Part shown: piece by piece, positions 49,475-58,856 of the stretch
Layout: each line of letters opens with the position of its first letter
Position numbering within the stretch: position 1 is the first letter of the stretch
NCBI RefSeq assembly: GCF_004362015.1
Contig: NZ_SNWW01000009.1
Coordinates: forward strand, 114,886 to 178,885
Direction: 5' to 3'
From: Flavobacterium chryseum
GTDB taxonomy: Bacteria > Bacteroidota > Bacteroidia > Flavobacteriales > Flavobacteriaceae
DNA: 64,000 bases
The notes under the pieces: model-generated
Database searches by the model: none
Told to the model about the DNA's origin: nothing
What the model saw: only the letters and a program-made list of their open reading frames with translations
Position numbers and translations under genes: made by a program

Positions 49475-50007
49475 AAAAGGAAAATGACGATTTAGACCAA
49501 TTATTTAACAGATTAGAGAACCAGTGGGATGTTCATGAAATGAATTCTGATCATCAGGTTGATTTCTTAAATAAATTAAATAAAAAACAGCCAAAGAAAA
49601 AGAATTACGCGGTTTGGGCCATTGCAGCTTCGATAACTTTATTGTTAGGAACATCTGTTTTATACAATAATAACGCAAAACCTAAGGAATTTAAATTTGC
49701 ATCGAATGAAACGAAGCGTACAGATTCTATCTTTAATGTTTTGATTGAGAATGAGCTAGTTAAATTAAAAGAAAAAAGTTCTCCGGAAAATGAACAAATC
49801 GTAAATGATGCTTTAAAACAAATGAAAGTTTTTGATGCTGATTATCAAAAAATCATAAAAGAAGTTCAGAAAAACGGAGAGAACAAACAGATTATTTACG
49901 CAATGATTAGCAATTTGCAAACGAGAATATCTTTTTTACAAACAGTTTTGCAGCACATTGAAGAAAACGAAAATTTAAAAAACACGACCCATGAAAAAAC
50001 ATTATAA
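49471..50007 (+). CDS. Single-pass membrane protein, possible anti-sigma factor
   Basis: 178 residues. The cytoplasmic N-terminus (1-46) contains an acidic/helical segment DLDQLFNRLENQWDVHEM. A single membrane helix follows (about 47-65: AVWAIAASITLLLGTSVL), and the periplasmic rest is helical and charged, with no recognised fold. The layout and its ATGA overlap with the ECF sigma gene suggest an anti-sigma factor, though the sequence has no zinc-binding ZAS motif. It overlaps the following gene by 17 bases. Confidence 0.6.
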   Translation: MKKENDDLDQLFNRLENQWDVHEMNSDHQVDFLNKLNKKQPKKKNYAVWAIAASITLLLGTSVLYNNNAKPKEFKFASNETKRTDSIFNVLIENELVKLKEKSSPENEQIVNDALKQMKVFDADYQKIIKEVQKNGENKQIIYAMISNLQTRISFLQTVLQHIEENENLKNTTHEKTL

Positions 50008-51052
50008 CATATTAATTCTATTCATTTTAATTCCGTTTTTGGGGTTTTCAAATGATGATACTTTTATTTCAAAACAAAAAACAATCAAAAAAACGTATAT
50101 CGTAAATTCTAATGCCGGAATTGATATTCAAAATAAATACGGAAGCATTACGGTAAGTACCTGGGATGAAGACAAAATTGATCTTGACATTACTATAAAA
50201 GTAACGGGCGGAAATGAAAATTGGGTGAACGAAAAACTGAATAGCATTGATATTGATATTACTGCTCTTAAATCGATGGTTACAGCTGTTACTACTATGG
50301 GAAGTTCGTCTTTAAAAAGTCAGGGAAGCAGCAATAGTTTTGAGATAAATTATGTGATAAAAATTCCGAAAAACGGAACGGTAAAACTGGATAATAAGTA
50401 TGGAAATATTACAACGTTTACTTTAGAAGGTGCTACTGATATTAGCTGTAAATATGGTAAGGTAACACTCGGGAAATTAAATGGTTCAAGCAATCGTGTT
50501 GAAATTGCATATTGTCAAAATTCGAGTATTGATTATATTAAAAATGGAACCCTTGAAGCTCGTTATTCGGGTTTAAAAATTAATGATTCGGGCAATTTAA
50601 ATTTAGATACTAATTATACTGATTTAGCTATTGCAGACGGTCAGAATATTAAATACGAATGCAATTACGGAACTTTTAAATTTCAAAAAATAAATTCTTT
50701 TTCAGGATCCGGAAATTATCTGACAATAAATATTGCTGAAATTTCGAACAGTGTAAATGTAAACGTGAATTACAGTAAAGTAAATATTTCGAATATTACG
50801 GAAAAAGCCAATAATATAAATATCAGCTCCGGTTATTCAGATGTTTCTTTAGGTTACGATAACAATTATTCTTTTGATTTTGATATTAATACGAGATACG
50901 GAAACATTAAAAATGATAACTCGTTGGATATTTCAGTTAGCGAAAGTAAAAATACCAGTAAAAGAATCAGCGGATTTAATAATAAAAAAGGCCAGAATAA
51001 AGTGATTGTTAACTCTAATTACGGCAATGTTACATTAATCAAAAATCAATAA
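49991..51052 (+). CDS. Secreted DUF4097-like beta-helix protein
   Basis: 353 residues with a signal peptide (about 1-20, ending LGFS). The rest is a series of repeated beta-strand units with YG and N-rich turns, such as IDIQNKYGSITVSTWDEDKIDL, VKLDNKYGNITTFTL, KYGKVTLGKLNG and NTRYGNIKNDNS. This resembles the DUF4097-type adhesin/beta-solenoid repeats. It is in the ECF sigma operon between the membrane protein (17-base overlap) and the GIN-domain gene (16-base gap). Function unknown; probably envelope-associated. Confidence 0.7.
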   Translation: MKKHYNILILFILIPFLGFSNDDTFISKQKTIKKTYIVNSNAGIDIQNKYGSITVSTWDEDKIDLDITIKVTGGNENWVNEKLNSIDIDITALKSMVTAVTTMGSSSLKSQGSSNSFEINYVIKIPKNGTVKLDNKYGNITTFTLEGATDISCKYGKVTLGKLNGSSNRVEIAYCQNSSIDYIKNGTLEARYSGLKINDSGNLNLDTNYTDLAIADGQNIKYECNYGTFKFQKINSFSGSGNYLTINIAEISNSVNVNVNYSKVNISNITEKANNINISSGYSDVSLGYDNNYSFDFDINTRYGNIKNDNSLDISVSESKNTSKRISGFNNKKGQNKVIVNSNYGNVTLIKNQ

Positions 51053-51068
51053 TCAAAAATCAATCAAA

Positions 51069-51809
51069 ATGAAAAAATCAATTCAATTATTAGCTTGCAG
51101 TGTATTCTTAACAGGATTTATTGCTAATGCACAATGGTCATCAAATGATCAGAACAAAATTAAAGGAAATGGTAAAGTTGTTACAGAAACCAGAAATACG
51201 GGAGATTATGACGCTATAAAAGTTGGAGGACCTTTTGATGTGAATTTAGTTTCTGGAAATGAAGGAAAAATTACGATTAAGGGTGAAGAAAATTTATTAT
51301 CATCTATAAAAATTGAAGTTGAAGATAATGCGCTTAAAATCTATGTTGATAAAACAGTAAATATTCGCTCTAGTTCAGGACATAAAATTGAAATTACGGT
51401 TCCGTTTGAAAAAATTTCATCGGTAAGCCTTGCAGGTTCAGGAAATATTCAGACAAAAAACATCATTAAAAATGACAAGTTTGAAGCTAAACTGGCAGGT
51501 TCAGGAAATTTTAAATTAGATGTTGATTCAAATGATTTTGAATTGAATGTGAGTGGATCAGGAAATGTAGCTTTAAAAGGATCTGCTGACAATTTTACGA
51601 CGAAACTTTCAGGGTCAGGAAATATTAATGCATCAAATTTAAAATCTAAAAATGTGAATGCAAATGTTTCCGGTTCAGGAAATAGTATTGTGAATTGCGA
51701 AGGAAATTTAACGGCAAGAGTTTCCGGTTCAGGCGACATCAAATATATTGGAAATCCTGACAAGCGCGACGTAAAAGTTTCAGGTTCAGGAAATATCACA
51801 AAAGGTTAA
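51069..51809 (+). CDS. GIN/head-domain (DUF2807) secreted protein
   Basis: 246 residues with a signal peptide (about 1-21, ending NAQ). The DUF2807 head starts TRNTGDYDAIKVGGPFDVNLVSGNEGKITIKGEENLLSSIKIEV. The C-terminal half has seven GSGN or GSGD turns (LAGSGN twice, VSGSGN, LSGSGN, VSGSGN, VSGSGD, VSGSGN) at a spacing of about 17-21 residues, a right-handed beta-solenoid. The repeat coding DNA carries a long antisense frame, which is not real. It is the last gene of the ECF sigma operon and closes with a long inverted repeat. Confidence 0.85.
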   Translation: MKKSIQLLACSVFLTGFIANAQWSSNDQNKIKGNGKVVTETRNTGDYDAIKVGGPFDVNLVSGNEGKITIKGEENLLSSIKIEVEDNALKIYVDKTVNIRSSSGHKIEITVPFEKISSVSLAGSGNIQTKNIIKNDKFEAKLAGSGNFKLDVDSNDFELNVSGSGNVALKGSADNFTTKLSGSGNINASNLKSKNVNANVSGSGNSIVNCEGNLTARVSGSGDIKYIGNPDKRDVKVSGSGNITKG

Positions 51810-51815
51810 TTCAAT

Positions 51816-51897
51816 AAAAAGCTCAATAATAATTTTACAAAATCATCAATCCATTTTAAAACGAACCAAATCATTTCTTTTTATTATTGAGCTTTTT
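51816..51897. terminator. Long inverted repeat between convergent genes, likely bidirectional terminator
   Basis: AAAAAGCTCAATAATAA (51816-51832) and its exact complement (51881-51897) form a 17-base stem with a 48-base loop, with T-tracts on each side. It lies between the GIN gene and the Atg22-like MFS gene, which converge here. Confidence 0.6.
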
Positions 51898-51941
51898 TAT
51901 AGATTATAATCTAAAATTACAAAGTTAAATGAGGTGTTTTA

Positions 51942-53246
51942 TTAATTTAGAACACCTTTTTTTGGCACTCGTCTTAACAGCAAAACTCCAACTGTAAAAA
52001 ATACGGCCAGAATAACAATAGAAAATCTAGGGCTTCCTGTAATCTGATCGATTATTCCATAAATACACATTCCGATTACTATTCCGATTTTTTCTGCCAC
52101 ATCATAGAAACTAAAAAAAGAGGCTGTATCTTCTGATTCCGGTAATAATTTAGAATAGGTTGAACGTGATAATGCCTGAATTCCTCCCATTACAAAGCCT
52201 ATTAGAGTTGCCATAACATAAAAATGAATGGGCAATGTTATGAAAAATGCTAATACGCAAAGTACTGCCCAGATAGAATTGATTACAATTAATGTGGGAA
52301 TATTTCCAAATTTCCCAGATGCTCTTGATGTTAAAAACGCACCAAAAATGGCAACTATTTGTATTAACAATATACAGATGATTAACCCTGTTGTGCTTTC
52401 ACTTTCTGAACTCCATTGAATTTCCTGTGCACCAAAGTAAGTGGCGACAATCATCACGGTTTGAACTGCCATACTGTAAACAAAGAAACTTCCTAAATAT
52501 CTTTTTAAAGAAATATTATCTTCCAATAATTTCCATACTTTTTTTAATTCTTTAAAGCCATTAAAAATTACATCTTTGGTTACTTTTTGGTCTTTATTAT
52601 TATTTCCTTTTGGCAGATAATAATATGTATACTGACTGAAAAGGATCCACCAAATGCCTACCATTAAAAAAGAATATCGCATTGCTGCCATTTTAGCTTC
52701 ACCACCTTCAGCTCCCATAATCATGAAAAGGTTAATACCCATCAAAAGAACACTCCCAAAATACCCTAAAGAATATCCTTTGGCACTCAATTTATCTTGT
52801 TGTTCAGGAAACGCAATATCCGGTAAATAAGAATTGTAAAAAACTAAACTTCCCCAGAAACCAATCAATCCTAAAAAATAGAAAAGTAAGCCAACATATA
52901 TATTTTCAAGATTAAACCAGTATAAACCCATACATGACAAGGCGCCCATGTAGCAAAAGAATTTCATAAAAGTTTTTTTATTTCCCACATAATCTGCAAT
53001 ACCGGATAACAGAGGAGAAATAAAAGCAACAACCAAAAATGCTGCAGCTGTAATAAAACTTATTAAGGCAGAATTTTTAAGATTCATACCGAAAACATCA
53101 ATATAATGATCTCTGTCTGAGAATAAAGCTTCGTAAAAAATTGGAAAAACAGCCGATGAAATAACTAATGGATAAACCGAATTAGCCCAATCGTAAAAAG
53201 CCCAGGCATTTAGTAATTTTTTATCTCCTTTTTGTAAGTTCTTCAT
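51942..53246 (-). CDS. MFS transporter, Atg22/UMF1 family
   Basis: 434 residues with 12 or more membrane helices. It begins KLLNAWAFYDWANSVYPLVISSAVFPIFYEALF, the Atg22/UMF1 signature (W-x-x-Y-D-W-A-x-S). The C-terminal half has MGGIQALSRSTYSKLLPESEDTASFFSFYDVAEKIGIVIG, which is also typical. Substrate unknown; eukaryotic relatives export amino acids from the vacuole. It is a single gene, with the M48 protease gene about 170 bases upstream. Confidence 0.87.
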   Translation of the reverse strand: MKNLQKGDKKLLNAWAFYDWANSVYPLVISSAVFPIFYEALFSDRDHYIDVFGMNLKNSALISFITAAAFLVVAFISPLLSGIADYVGNKKTFMKFFCYMGALSCMGLYWFNLENIYVGLLFYFLGLIGFWGSLVFYNSYLPDIAFPEQQDKLSAKGYSLGYFGSVLLMGINLFMIMGAEGGEAKMAAMRYSFLMVGIWWILFSQYTYYYLPKGNNNKDQKVTKDVIFNGFKELKKVWKLLEDNISLKRYLGSFFVYSMAVQTVMIVATYFGAQEIQWSSESESTTGLIICILLIQIVAIFGAFLTSRASGKFGNIPTLIVINSIWAVLCVLAFFITLPIHFYVMATLIGFVMGGIQALSRSTYSKLLPESEDTASFFSFYDVAEKIGIVIGMCIYGIIDQITGSPRFSIVILAVFFTVGVLLLRRVPKKGVLN

Positions 53247-53355
53247 AAAAATGGTTTTGTTAGTGGCTACGAATTTATCTAATTTTTATCATAAACTAAT
53301 AGAAATTTGATAAATCGTGTATTAATAAATTATAAACAATTTAAACCATACAACA

Positions 53356-53390
53356 TAAAAAAAAGCCATTCACCGCGGTGAATAGCTTTC
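53356..53390 (-). terminator. Intrinsic terminator of the M48 protease gene
   Basis: The stem is the perfect palindrome ATTCACCGCGGTGAAT (53368-53383), extended by AAAGCC/AGCTTT-like flanks, and followed on the minus strand by a T-tract (53357-53364). Confidence 0.75.
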
Positions 53391-53416
53391 TAAATATTTT
53401 ACTATATAAATATTGT

Positions 53417-54235
53417 TTATCTTATAATACCAACTTTAGCCGCTGTAGTTCTTGCTTCAGGTATTAACGCTTTTAAATTTGCAATTCTGGTTGCGTCAGA
53501 AGGGTGCGTACTCATAAATTCAGGAGTTCCTGATGCAGCTGATTTCGCCGACATTCTGCTCCAAAATGCAATTGCATCATCCGGATTATATCCAGCAATT
53601 GCCATAAGTGTTAAGCCTATTTTATCAGCTTCAGTTTCGTTGCTTCTGCTAAATGGCAGCATCACTCCTACCTCAGTACCAAGCCCGTAAGCTTGCGAAA
53701 ATATTGCTTGTGTAGACTCAGATTTACCACTTGTTGCAGCACCAAGTGCTACTCCGCCAATTTGTTGCAATTGTGCAGCGCTCATTCTTTGTGCTCCGTG
53801 ATTTGCTAATGCGTGAGAAACTTCGTGTCCCATAACGGTTGCTAAACCGGCATCATTTTGAGTAACAGGCAAAATTCCTGAATACACTACGATTTTACCT
53901 CCAGGCAAACACCATGCATTTACTTCTTTGTTATCAACTAATTTATATTCCCAGCGATAATCTTTTAAATATTGTGATTGTCCTAAATAAGTTAGGTATT
54001 TTTCTGCTGCAGTTTTTATTCTGCCGCCAACTGCATCAACTCTTTTTGCATCTGCTGTTCCTGTTATAACTTTATTTTCGGCTATAAAAGAATTGTATTG
54101 TTGAAAAGAAGTTGGAAATAGTTCACTATTTGAAACAAAATTTAGATTTGATTTTCCTGTAACAGGATTGGTTGCGCATGCACAAAATAAAAGTGCTGTA
54201 AAAATTGTTAAAAAAAAGTAATTTTTCATGATCAT
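53417..54235 (-). CDS. M48 family metallopeptidase lipoprotein
   Basis: 272 residues from the ATG at 54235; the alternative ATG at 54229 gives a nearly identical product. The signal ends FCAC with the lipobox Cys18 or Cys20, so it is a lipoprotein. The zinc motif is GHEVSH (His137, Glu138, His141), with the third ligand in SNETEADKIGL (about 203-213). M48 proteases of this type (BepA/YcaL-like) work in outer-membrane protein quality control. It is a single gene with its own terminator. Confidence 0.9.
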   Translation of the reverse strand: MIMKNYFFLTIFTALLFCACATNPVTGKSNLNFVSNSELFPTSFQQYNSFIAENKVITGTADAKRVDAVGGRIKTAAEKYLTYLGQSQYLKDYRWEYKLVDNKEVNAWCLPGGKIVVYSGILPVTQNDAGLATVMGHEVSHALANHGAQRMSAAQLQQIGGVALGAATSGKSESTQAIFSQAYGLGTEVGVMLPFSRSNETEADKIGLTLMAIAGYNPDDAIAFWSRMSAKSAASGTPEFMSTHPSDATRIANLKALIPEARTTAAKVGIIR

Positions 54236-54316
54236 ATGTTTTAATTATAGCGTAAAAATAACGAATATTTTAGTCAGATATTTTATATAATTAAAGCTAA
54301 ACATATCATAATTTTA

Positions 54317-56716
54317 TCATTCACCAACAATATGCAACTCCGTAAATTCTTTATCAACGATTAAGGAATTATTCTCACCAAAATTAATACTGTCAAATGC
54401 TACTCTTTCATTGTCAATTTCGATTTCAATAACTTTAAAAGGTAATCCAAGTAAATTGATTTTATATTTGGTGTAAGGCGTATCAAATTTTCCCTCTTTG
54501 TGCAATTGAATGATCATTTCTTTTTCTTTTCCGATTGTTTTGAAGGATAAAAAACTGTAACGTCCTTTTTTATAATCATAACCATCCTGAGCATCTTCAT
54601 AAACAACTGATTTTTCTTTGCCTTTTTTATAATAAATATCAAGTGTCAATTCATCAAATTCAAGTTCTCCAACATATTGCTGAACGGGATATTTCGGGAT
54701 TATAGCGCCTGCTTTAACAAAAACCGGAATCTCGTCAAATTTAGTATCTACCCAAACTTCTCGGCCTCCAATTATAAATTCATTTGTCCAATAGTTATAC
54801 CACTCACCTCTTGGAATATACATACGTCTACCTAAAGCATTAGGTTCAAGAATTGGACATACCAAAATTTGGTTTCCAAAGATGAATTCATCATTACGAT
54901 AATGCGTTTGTGTATCATCCTGATCATAGTAAACTAATGGTTTTAACATTGGAATTCCTTCTTCAATATACTGCCAAAACATGGTATACAAATAAGGTAA
55001 TAACTGGTAACGAAGGCTGACAAACTTTCTGGTAATATTGATTACTTCTTCATCAAAAGCCCAAGGTTCCTGATTTCCGTGATCTCCAGAAGAGTGTGTT
55101 CTGCAAAACGGATGAAAAACACCTAACTGAATCCAACGCGCATATAATTCTCCTGTTGGCTGTTCTGCAAAACCTCCAATATCAGAACCGGTAAAACCCA
55201 TTCCTGAAATACACATTCTCTGAACCTGAATATTGGCAATCCATAAATGTTCCCAAGTGGCAACGTTGTCGCCTGTCCACGAAGACGTATAACGCTGTGC
55301 ACCAGAATAAGCCGATCTCGTAATTACGAAAGGTCTTTTTGGATATGCAAAACGTTTTACACCATGATAAGTGGCTCTTGCCATTTGGGTACCGTAAATA
55401 TTATGAGCTTTTCTATGACTGCAAGGATTTCCGTCATAAACGTGACGAACATCCATCGGAAAGGTTTTATTAGGAACTTCCATAACAGCTGGTTCATTCA
55501 TATCATTCCATACTCCTTTTACGCCAATATCTGAAATTAATTCTTTAAATAATCCAGCCCACCATTCTCTAACTACGGGATTTGTATAATCAGGAAAATT
55601 ACATTCTCCTGGCCAAACTTTTCCTTTCATATAAGGTCCATCGGCTCTTTTGCAGAAATAATCTTTTTCGAGTGCTTCCTGGTAAACCCAGTAATCTTTA
55701 TCTATTTTAATTCCCGGATCTATGATTACAACGGTTTTAAAACCGTCTTCGGCTAATTCAGCTACCATTCGTTTCGGATCAGGAAAATATTCTTTACTCC
55801 AGGTAAAACATCGAAAACCTTCCATATAATCGATATCCAAATAAATGGCATCACAGGGAATTTTAAGTTCTCTAAATTTTGAGGTGATTTCTTTTACCTT
55901 ACTTTCAGGATAATAACTCCATTTGCATTGGTGATAGCCTAAAACCCATAAAGGTGGTAATTCAGGTTTACCGGTCAAATCGGTATACGTTACAACCACA
56001 TCTTCCATTTGTGGCCCGTAAATAAAATAGTAATTCATTTCGCCACCTTCTGCCCAAAAACTGGCAACGTTTCTTCTTTCCTGACAAAAGTCAAAAAAAG
56101 TTCTAAAGGTATTATCAAAGAAAATTCCGTACGATTGTTTATTATGTAAGCCAATATAAAACGGAACTACTTTATATAACGGATCTTGATCTTTTTGGTA
56201 AGCGTATTGATCTGTAGCAAAATTTTCTAATCTTTTGCCTTTTAAATTCATTTGAGTGGCTTTGTCGCCAAGACCGTAAAAACATTCTCCATCTTTAGAA
56301 GATTTACTCATTTTTACAATATTTCCGCCATATTCATAGCTTTCTTCCCAATGAAAACCAAGTTCATCTTCGAGAATTAAAAGATCATTTAAATCGTAAA
56401 TAGACAAGCGAAGATCTGCTTTCTGAATTTTGCATTTTACTTTGCTGGTTCTGATTTGAAAAAAAGTTTCTTCCTCTGTCAGCTCCAGAAAATTATAGCC
56501 GTGTAACTGGGTTTTATCAATTGCATATGAGAAATCATTACTAAAATAACCTTTTGTAGTAAAGCGAAACCGTATTAAACTATCTCTAAGAATGGTGACT
56601 TTTAAAATTACTTTATTGTCTGTATTAAAAAAAATAGTATCGCCCTCATGCTCGTATGAAACGATTTTTGACGGGTATAAATCGCCTTTATATTCTAATG
56701 ATGTATTTGTAATCAT
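54317..56716 (-). CDS. Glycoside hydrolase family 31 protein (alpha-glucosidase)
   Basis: 799 residues without an obvious signal peptide, so probably cytoplasmic. The N-terminal beta-sandwich (1-250) precedes the barrel. The nucleophile is Asp405 in GVWNDMNEPAVM, and the acid/base lies in SWTGDNVATWEH (about 475). Other family marks are PLWVLGYHQCKWSY and GFTGSDIGGFAEQPTGELYARW. It releases glucose from alpha-glucans, mostly oligosaccharides. It lies 200 bases downstream of glgB, on the same strand, and so belongs to the glycogen cluster. Confidence 0.93.
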   Translation of the reverse strand: MITNTSLEYKGDLYPSKIVSYEHEGDTIFFNTDNKVILKVTILRDSLIRFRFTTKGYFSNDFSYAIDKTQLHGYNFLELTEEETFFQIRTSKVKCKIQKADLRLSIYDLNDLLILEDELGFHWEESYEYGGNIVKMSKSSKDGECFYGLGDKATQMNLKGKRLENFATDQYAYQKDQDPLYKVVPFYIGLHNKQSYGIFFDNTFRTFFDFCQERRNVASFWAEGGEMNYYFIYGPQMEDVVVTYTDLTGKPELPPLWVLGYHQCKWSYYPESKVKEITSKFRELKIPCDAIYLDIDYMEGFRCFTWSKEYFPDPKRMVAELAEDGFKTVVIIDPGIKIDKDYWVYQEALEKDYFCKRADGPYMKGKVWPGECNFPDYTNPVVREWWAGLFKELISDIGVKGVWNDMNEPAVMEVPNKTFPMDVRHVYDGNPCSHRKAHNIYGTQMARATYHGVKRFAYPKRPFVITRSAYSGAQRYTSSWTGDNVATWEHLWIANIQVQRMCISGMGFTGSDIGGFAEQPTGELYARWIQLGVFHPFCRTHSSGDHGNQEPWAFDEEVINITRKFVSLRYQLLPYLYTMFWQYIEEGIPMLKPLVYYDQDDTQTHYRNDEFIFGNQILVCPILEPNALGRRMYIPRGEWYNYWTNEFIIGGREVWVDTKFDEIPVFVKAGAIIPKYPVQQYVGELEFDELTLDIYYKKGKEKSVVYEDAQDGYDYKKGRYSFLSFKTIGKEKEMIIQLHKEGKFDTPYTKYKINLLGLPFKVIEIEIDNERVAFDSINFGENNSLIVDKEFTELHIVGE

Positions 56717-56918
56717 ATCGCTAATGAATTAATTATTCTAATTCTATCTCCATTTCAAACATACAAAAAAACTTCATAAGCCTCTATGAATAAAAGGTTT
56801 ATTCACGAAAACGTTTTTGTTGTCTGACTAATAAATTACAATTGGTAAAATCAGCAAATCAATAATTTTAATACCTTAAATTGATAAAATGGTATCGCAG
56901 AAATTGGTCTATCTTTTT

Positions 56919-58823
56919 TTATTCGAAAGAATAAACGGTAACGCTTAAAGGTGGCAAAATTAATTCGATAGAAAAATCTCTGCCATCGTAAGGTACGGCT
57001 TCAATTTTCAATGCATTTGAATTTGAAACTCCACTTCCTCCATAAACAATAGCATCACTATTAAATATTTCTTTTAAATTACCTTTCTGAGGAATTCCTA
57101 TTCGATAATTTTCTCTTAAAACTTGAGTAAAATTACAAACTACTATAACATTTTCTTTAGAATTATTTCCTTTACGGATATACGATAATACGGCATTTTG
57201 ATGATCTGAATAATTAATCCATTCAAACCCTTCTCCGCTAAATTGTTTTTCATACAAAGCCGGATGAGATTTATACAATTGATTTAAATCTGTAATTAAT
57301 TTTTTAATGCCAGAATGATAATCATACTGCAACAAATGCCAGTCTAAACTTTGTTCAAAATTCCACTCATCGCTTTGCCCAAATTCAGATCCCATAAACA
57401 ATAATTTTGTTCCGGGATGTGTAAACATATAGCCGTACAATAATCTTAAATTAGCAAATTTCTGCCATTCATCGCCAGGCATTTTATTGGCAATAGATTT
57501 TTTTCCATAAACGACTTCGTCGTGTGAAAACGGAAGCATAAAGTTTTCCGTAAAAGCATACGTCATCGAGAAAGTCAAATCATTTTGATGGTATTTTCGG
57601 TAAACCGTTTCTTTTTGAAAATATTGTAAAGTATCGTGCATCCAGCCCATCATCCATTTCATTCCAAAACCCAAGCCACCGGTAAACGTTGGTCGGGAAA
57701 CCATCGGAAACGAAGTACTTTCTTCAGCAATTGTCTGGACTCCATCAAAATTGGCGTAGATAACTTCATTAAATTCTTTAAGGAAACTTATCGTATCCAG
57801 ATTTTCTCTTCCGCCATAAATATTCGGTTCCCACTCGCCTTCATTTCTCGAATAATCAAGATACAACATCGAAGCAACGGCATCAACTCTCAAACCATCA
57901 ACATGATAATTTTGCAGCCAGAAAACAGCGTTACTGATCAGGAAAGCGCGAACTTCATTTCTTCCGTAATTAAAAACAAGGCTTTTCCAATCCGGATGAT
58001 AGCCTTTTCGACGATCAGGATGTTCATATAAATGTGAACCATCAAAGAAACCTAAACCATGTGCGTCATCAGGAAAATGCGACGGAACCCAGTCTAAAAT
58101 TACGCCGATACCAGCCTGATGCAATTTATCTACCAAAACCATAAAATCCTGTGGTTTCCCAAAACGGGAAGTTGGTGCAAAATAACCCATCAATTGATAA
58201 CCCCATGACGGATCATAAGGATATTCCATAATTGGCATAAATTCTACGTGCGTAAAACCGGTTTCTTTTACATAAGAAACTAAGTCTTCAGCCAGTTCCA
58301 AATAAGTTAAGAAACGATTGTTTTCTCCTCGTTTCCAGGAACCTAAATGCACTTCGTAAACGGAATATGGTTTGTCTAACGAATTGTTTTCCTTGCGGGA
58401 TTGCATCCATTTTTCGTCTTTCCAATGATGATCTAAATCCCAAACAACAGAAGCTGTATGTGGTGGTTTTTCGCAATACAAAGAAAATGGATCCGCTTTT
58501 TCGGTTACAACTCCATCAATATTCGATTGAATTTTATATTTGTAAACTGCTCCTTTGTTAAGTTCCGGAATAAATCCTTCCCAAATACCGGAAGAATCCC
58601 AACGAACTTGCAGTAAATGTTCACCTTGTGTCCAATAATTAAAATCACCAACAACAGAAACAGATTGTGCTGTAGGGGCCCAAACAGCAAAATACACGCC
58701 TTTAACTCCGTTAACTTCAATTAAATGCGCTCCTAATTTTTCATACAATTTGAAGTGTTTTCCTGCTTTGAATAAGTCAATATCAAAATCAGTAAATAAA
58801 GAGTGCGTGATGACTTTATTCAT
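56919..58823 (-). CDS. glgB: 1,4-alpha-glucan branching enzyme
   Basis: 634 residues, GH13 branching type. The N-terminal CBM48 domain (about 22-125) includes KGVYFAVWAPTAQSVSVVGDFNYW. The catalytic barrel carries DWVPSHF, GLRVDAVASM (nucleophile Asp314), TIAEEST (acid/base Glu367) and PFSHDEVVYG. The enzyme makes alpha-1,6 branches in glycogen. It is between glgC and the GH31 gene on the minus strand, 34 bases after glgC. The size and motifs agree with the standard form. Confidence 0.95.
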   Translation of the reverse strand: MNKVITHSLFTDFDIDLFKAGKHFKLYEKLGAHLIEVNGVKGVYFAVWAPTAQSVSVVGDFNYWTQGEHLLQVRWDSSGIWEGFIPELNKGAVYKYKIQSNIDGVVTEKADPFSLYCEKPPHTASVVWDLDHHWKDEKWMQSRKENNSLDKPYSVYEVHLGSWKRGENNRFLTYLELAEDLVSYVKETGFTHVEFMPIMEYPYDPSWGYQLMGYFAPTSRFGKPQDFMVLVDKLHQAGIGVILDWVPSHFPDDAHGLGFFDGSHLYEHPDRRKGYHPDWKSLVFNYGRNEVRAFLISNAVFWLQNYHVDGLRVDAVASMLYLDYSRNEGEWEPNIYGGRENLDTISFLKEFNEVIYANFDGVQTIAEESTSFPMVSRPTFTGGLGFGMKWMMGWMHDTLQYFQKETVYRKYHQNDLTFSMTYAFTENFMLPFSHDEVVYGKKSIANKMPGDEWQKFANLRLLYGYMFTHPGTKLLFMGSEFGQSDEWNFEQSLDWHLLQYDYHSGIKKLITDLNQLYKSHPALYEKQFSGEGFEWINYSDHQNAVLSYIRKGNNSKENVIVVCNFTQVLRENYRIGIPQKGNLKEIFNSDAIVYGGSGVSNSNALKIEAVPYDGRDFSIELILPPLSVTVYSFE

Positions 58824-58856
58824 AATTGGTTTTTAAGGCAATAATTATTTTTGAGT

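Noticed and set aside
51449..51799. 116-codon open frame antisense to the GIN-domain gene
   Set aside because: It results from the repeated GSGN codons read backwards (FPEPET repeats) and is not an independent gene.
57636..58031. 131-codon open frame antisense to glgB
   Set aside because: It lies entirely inside the GH13 catalytic domain coding region and shows no protein-like pattern.
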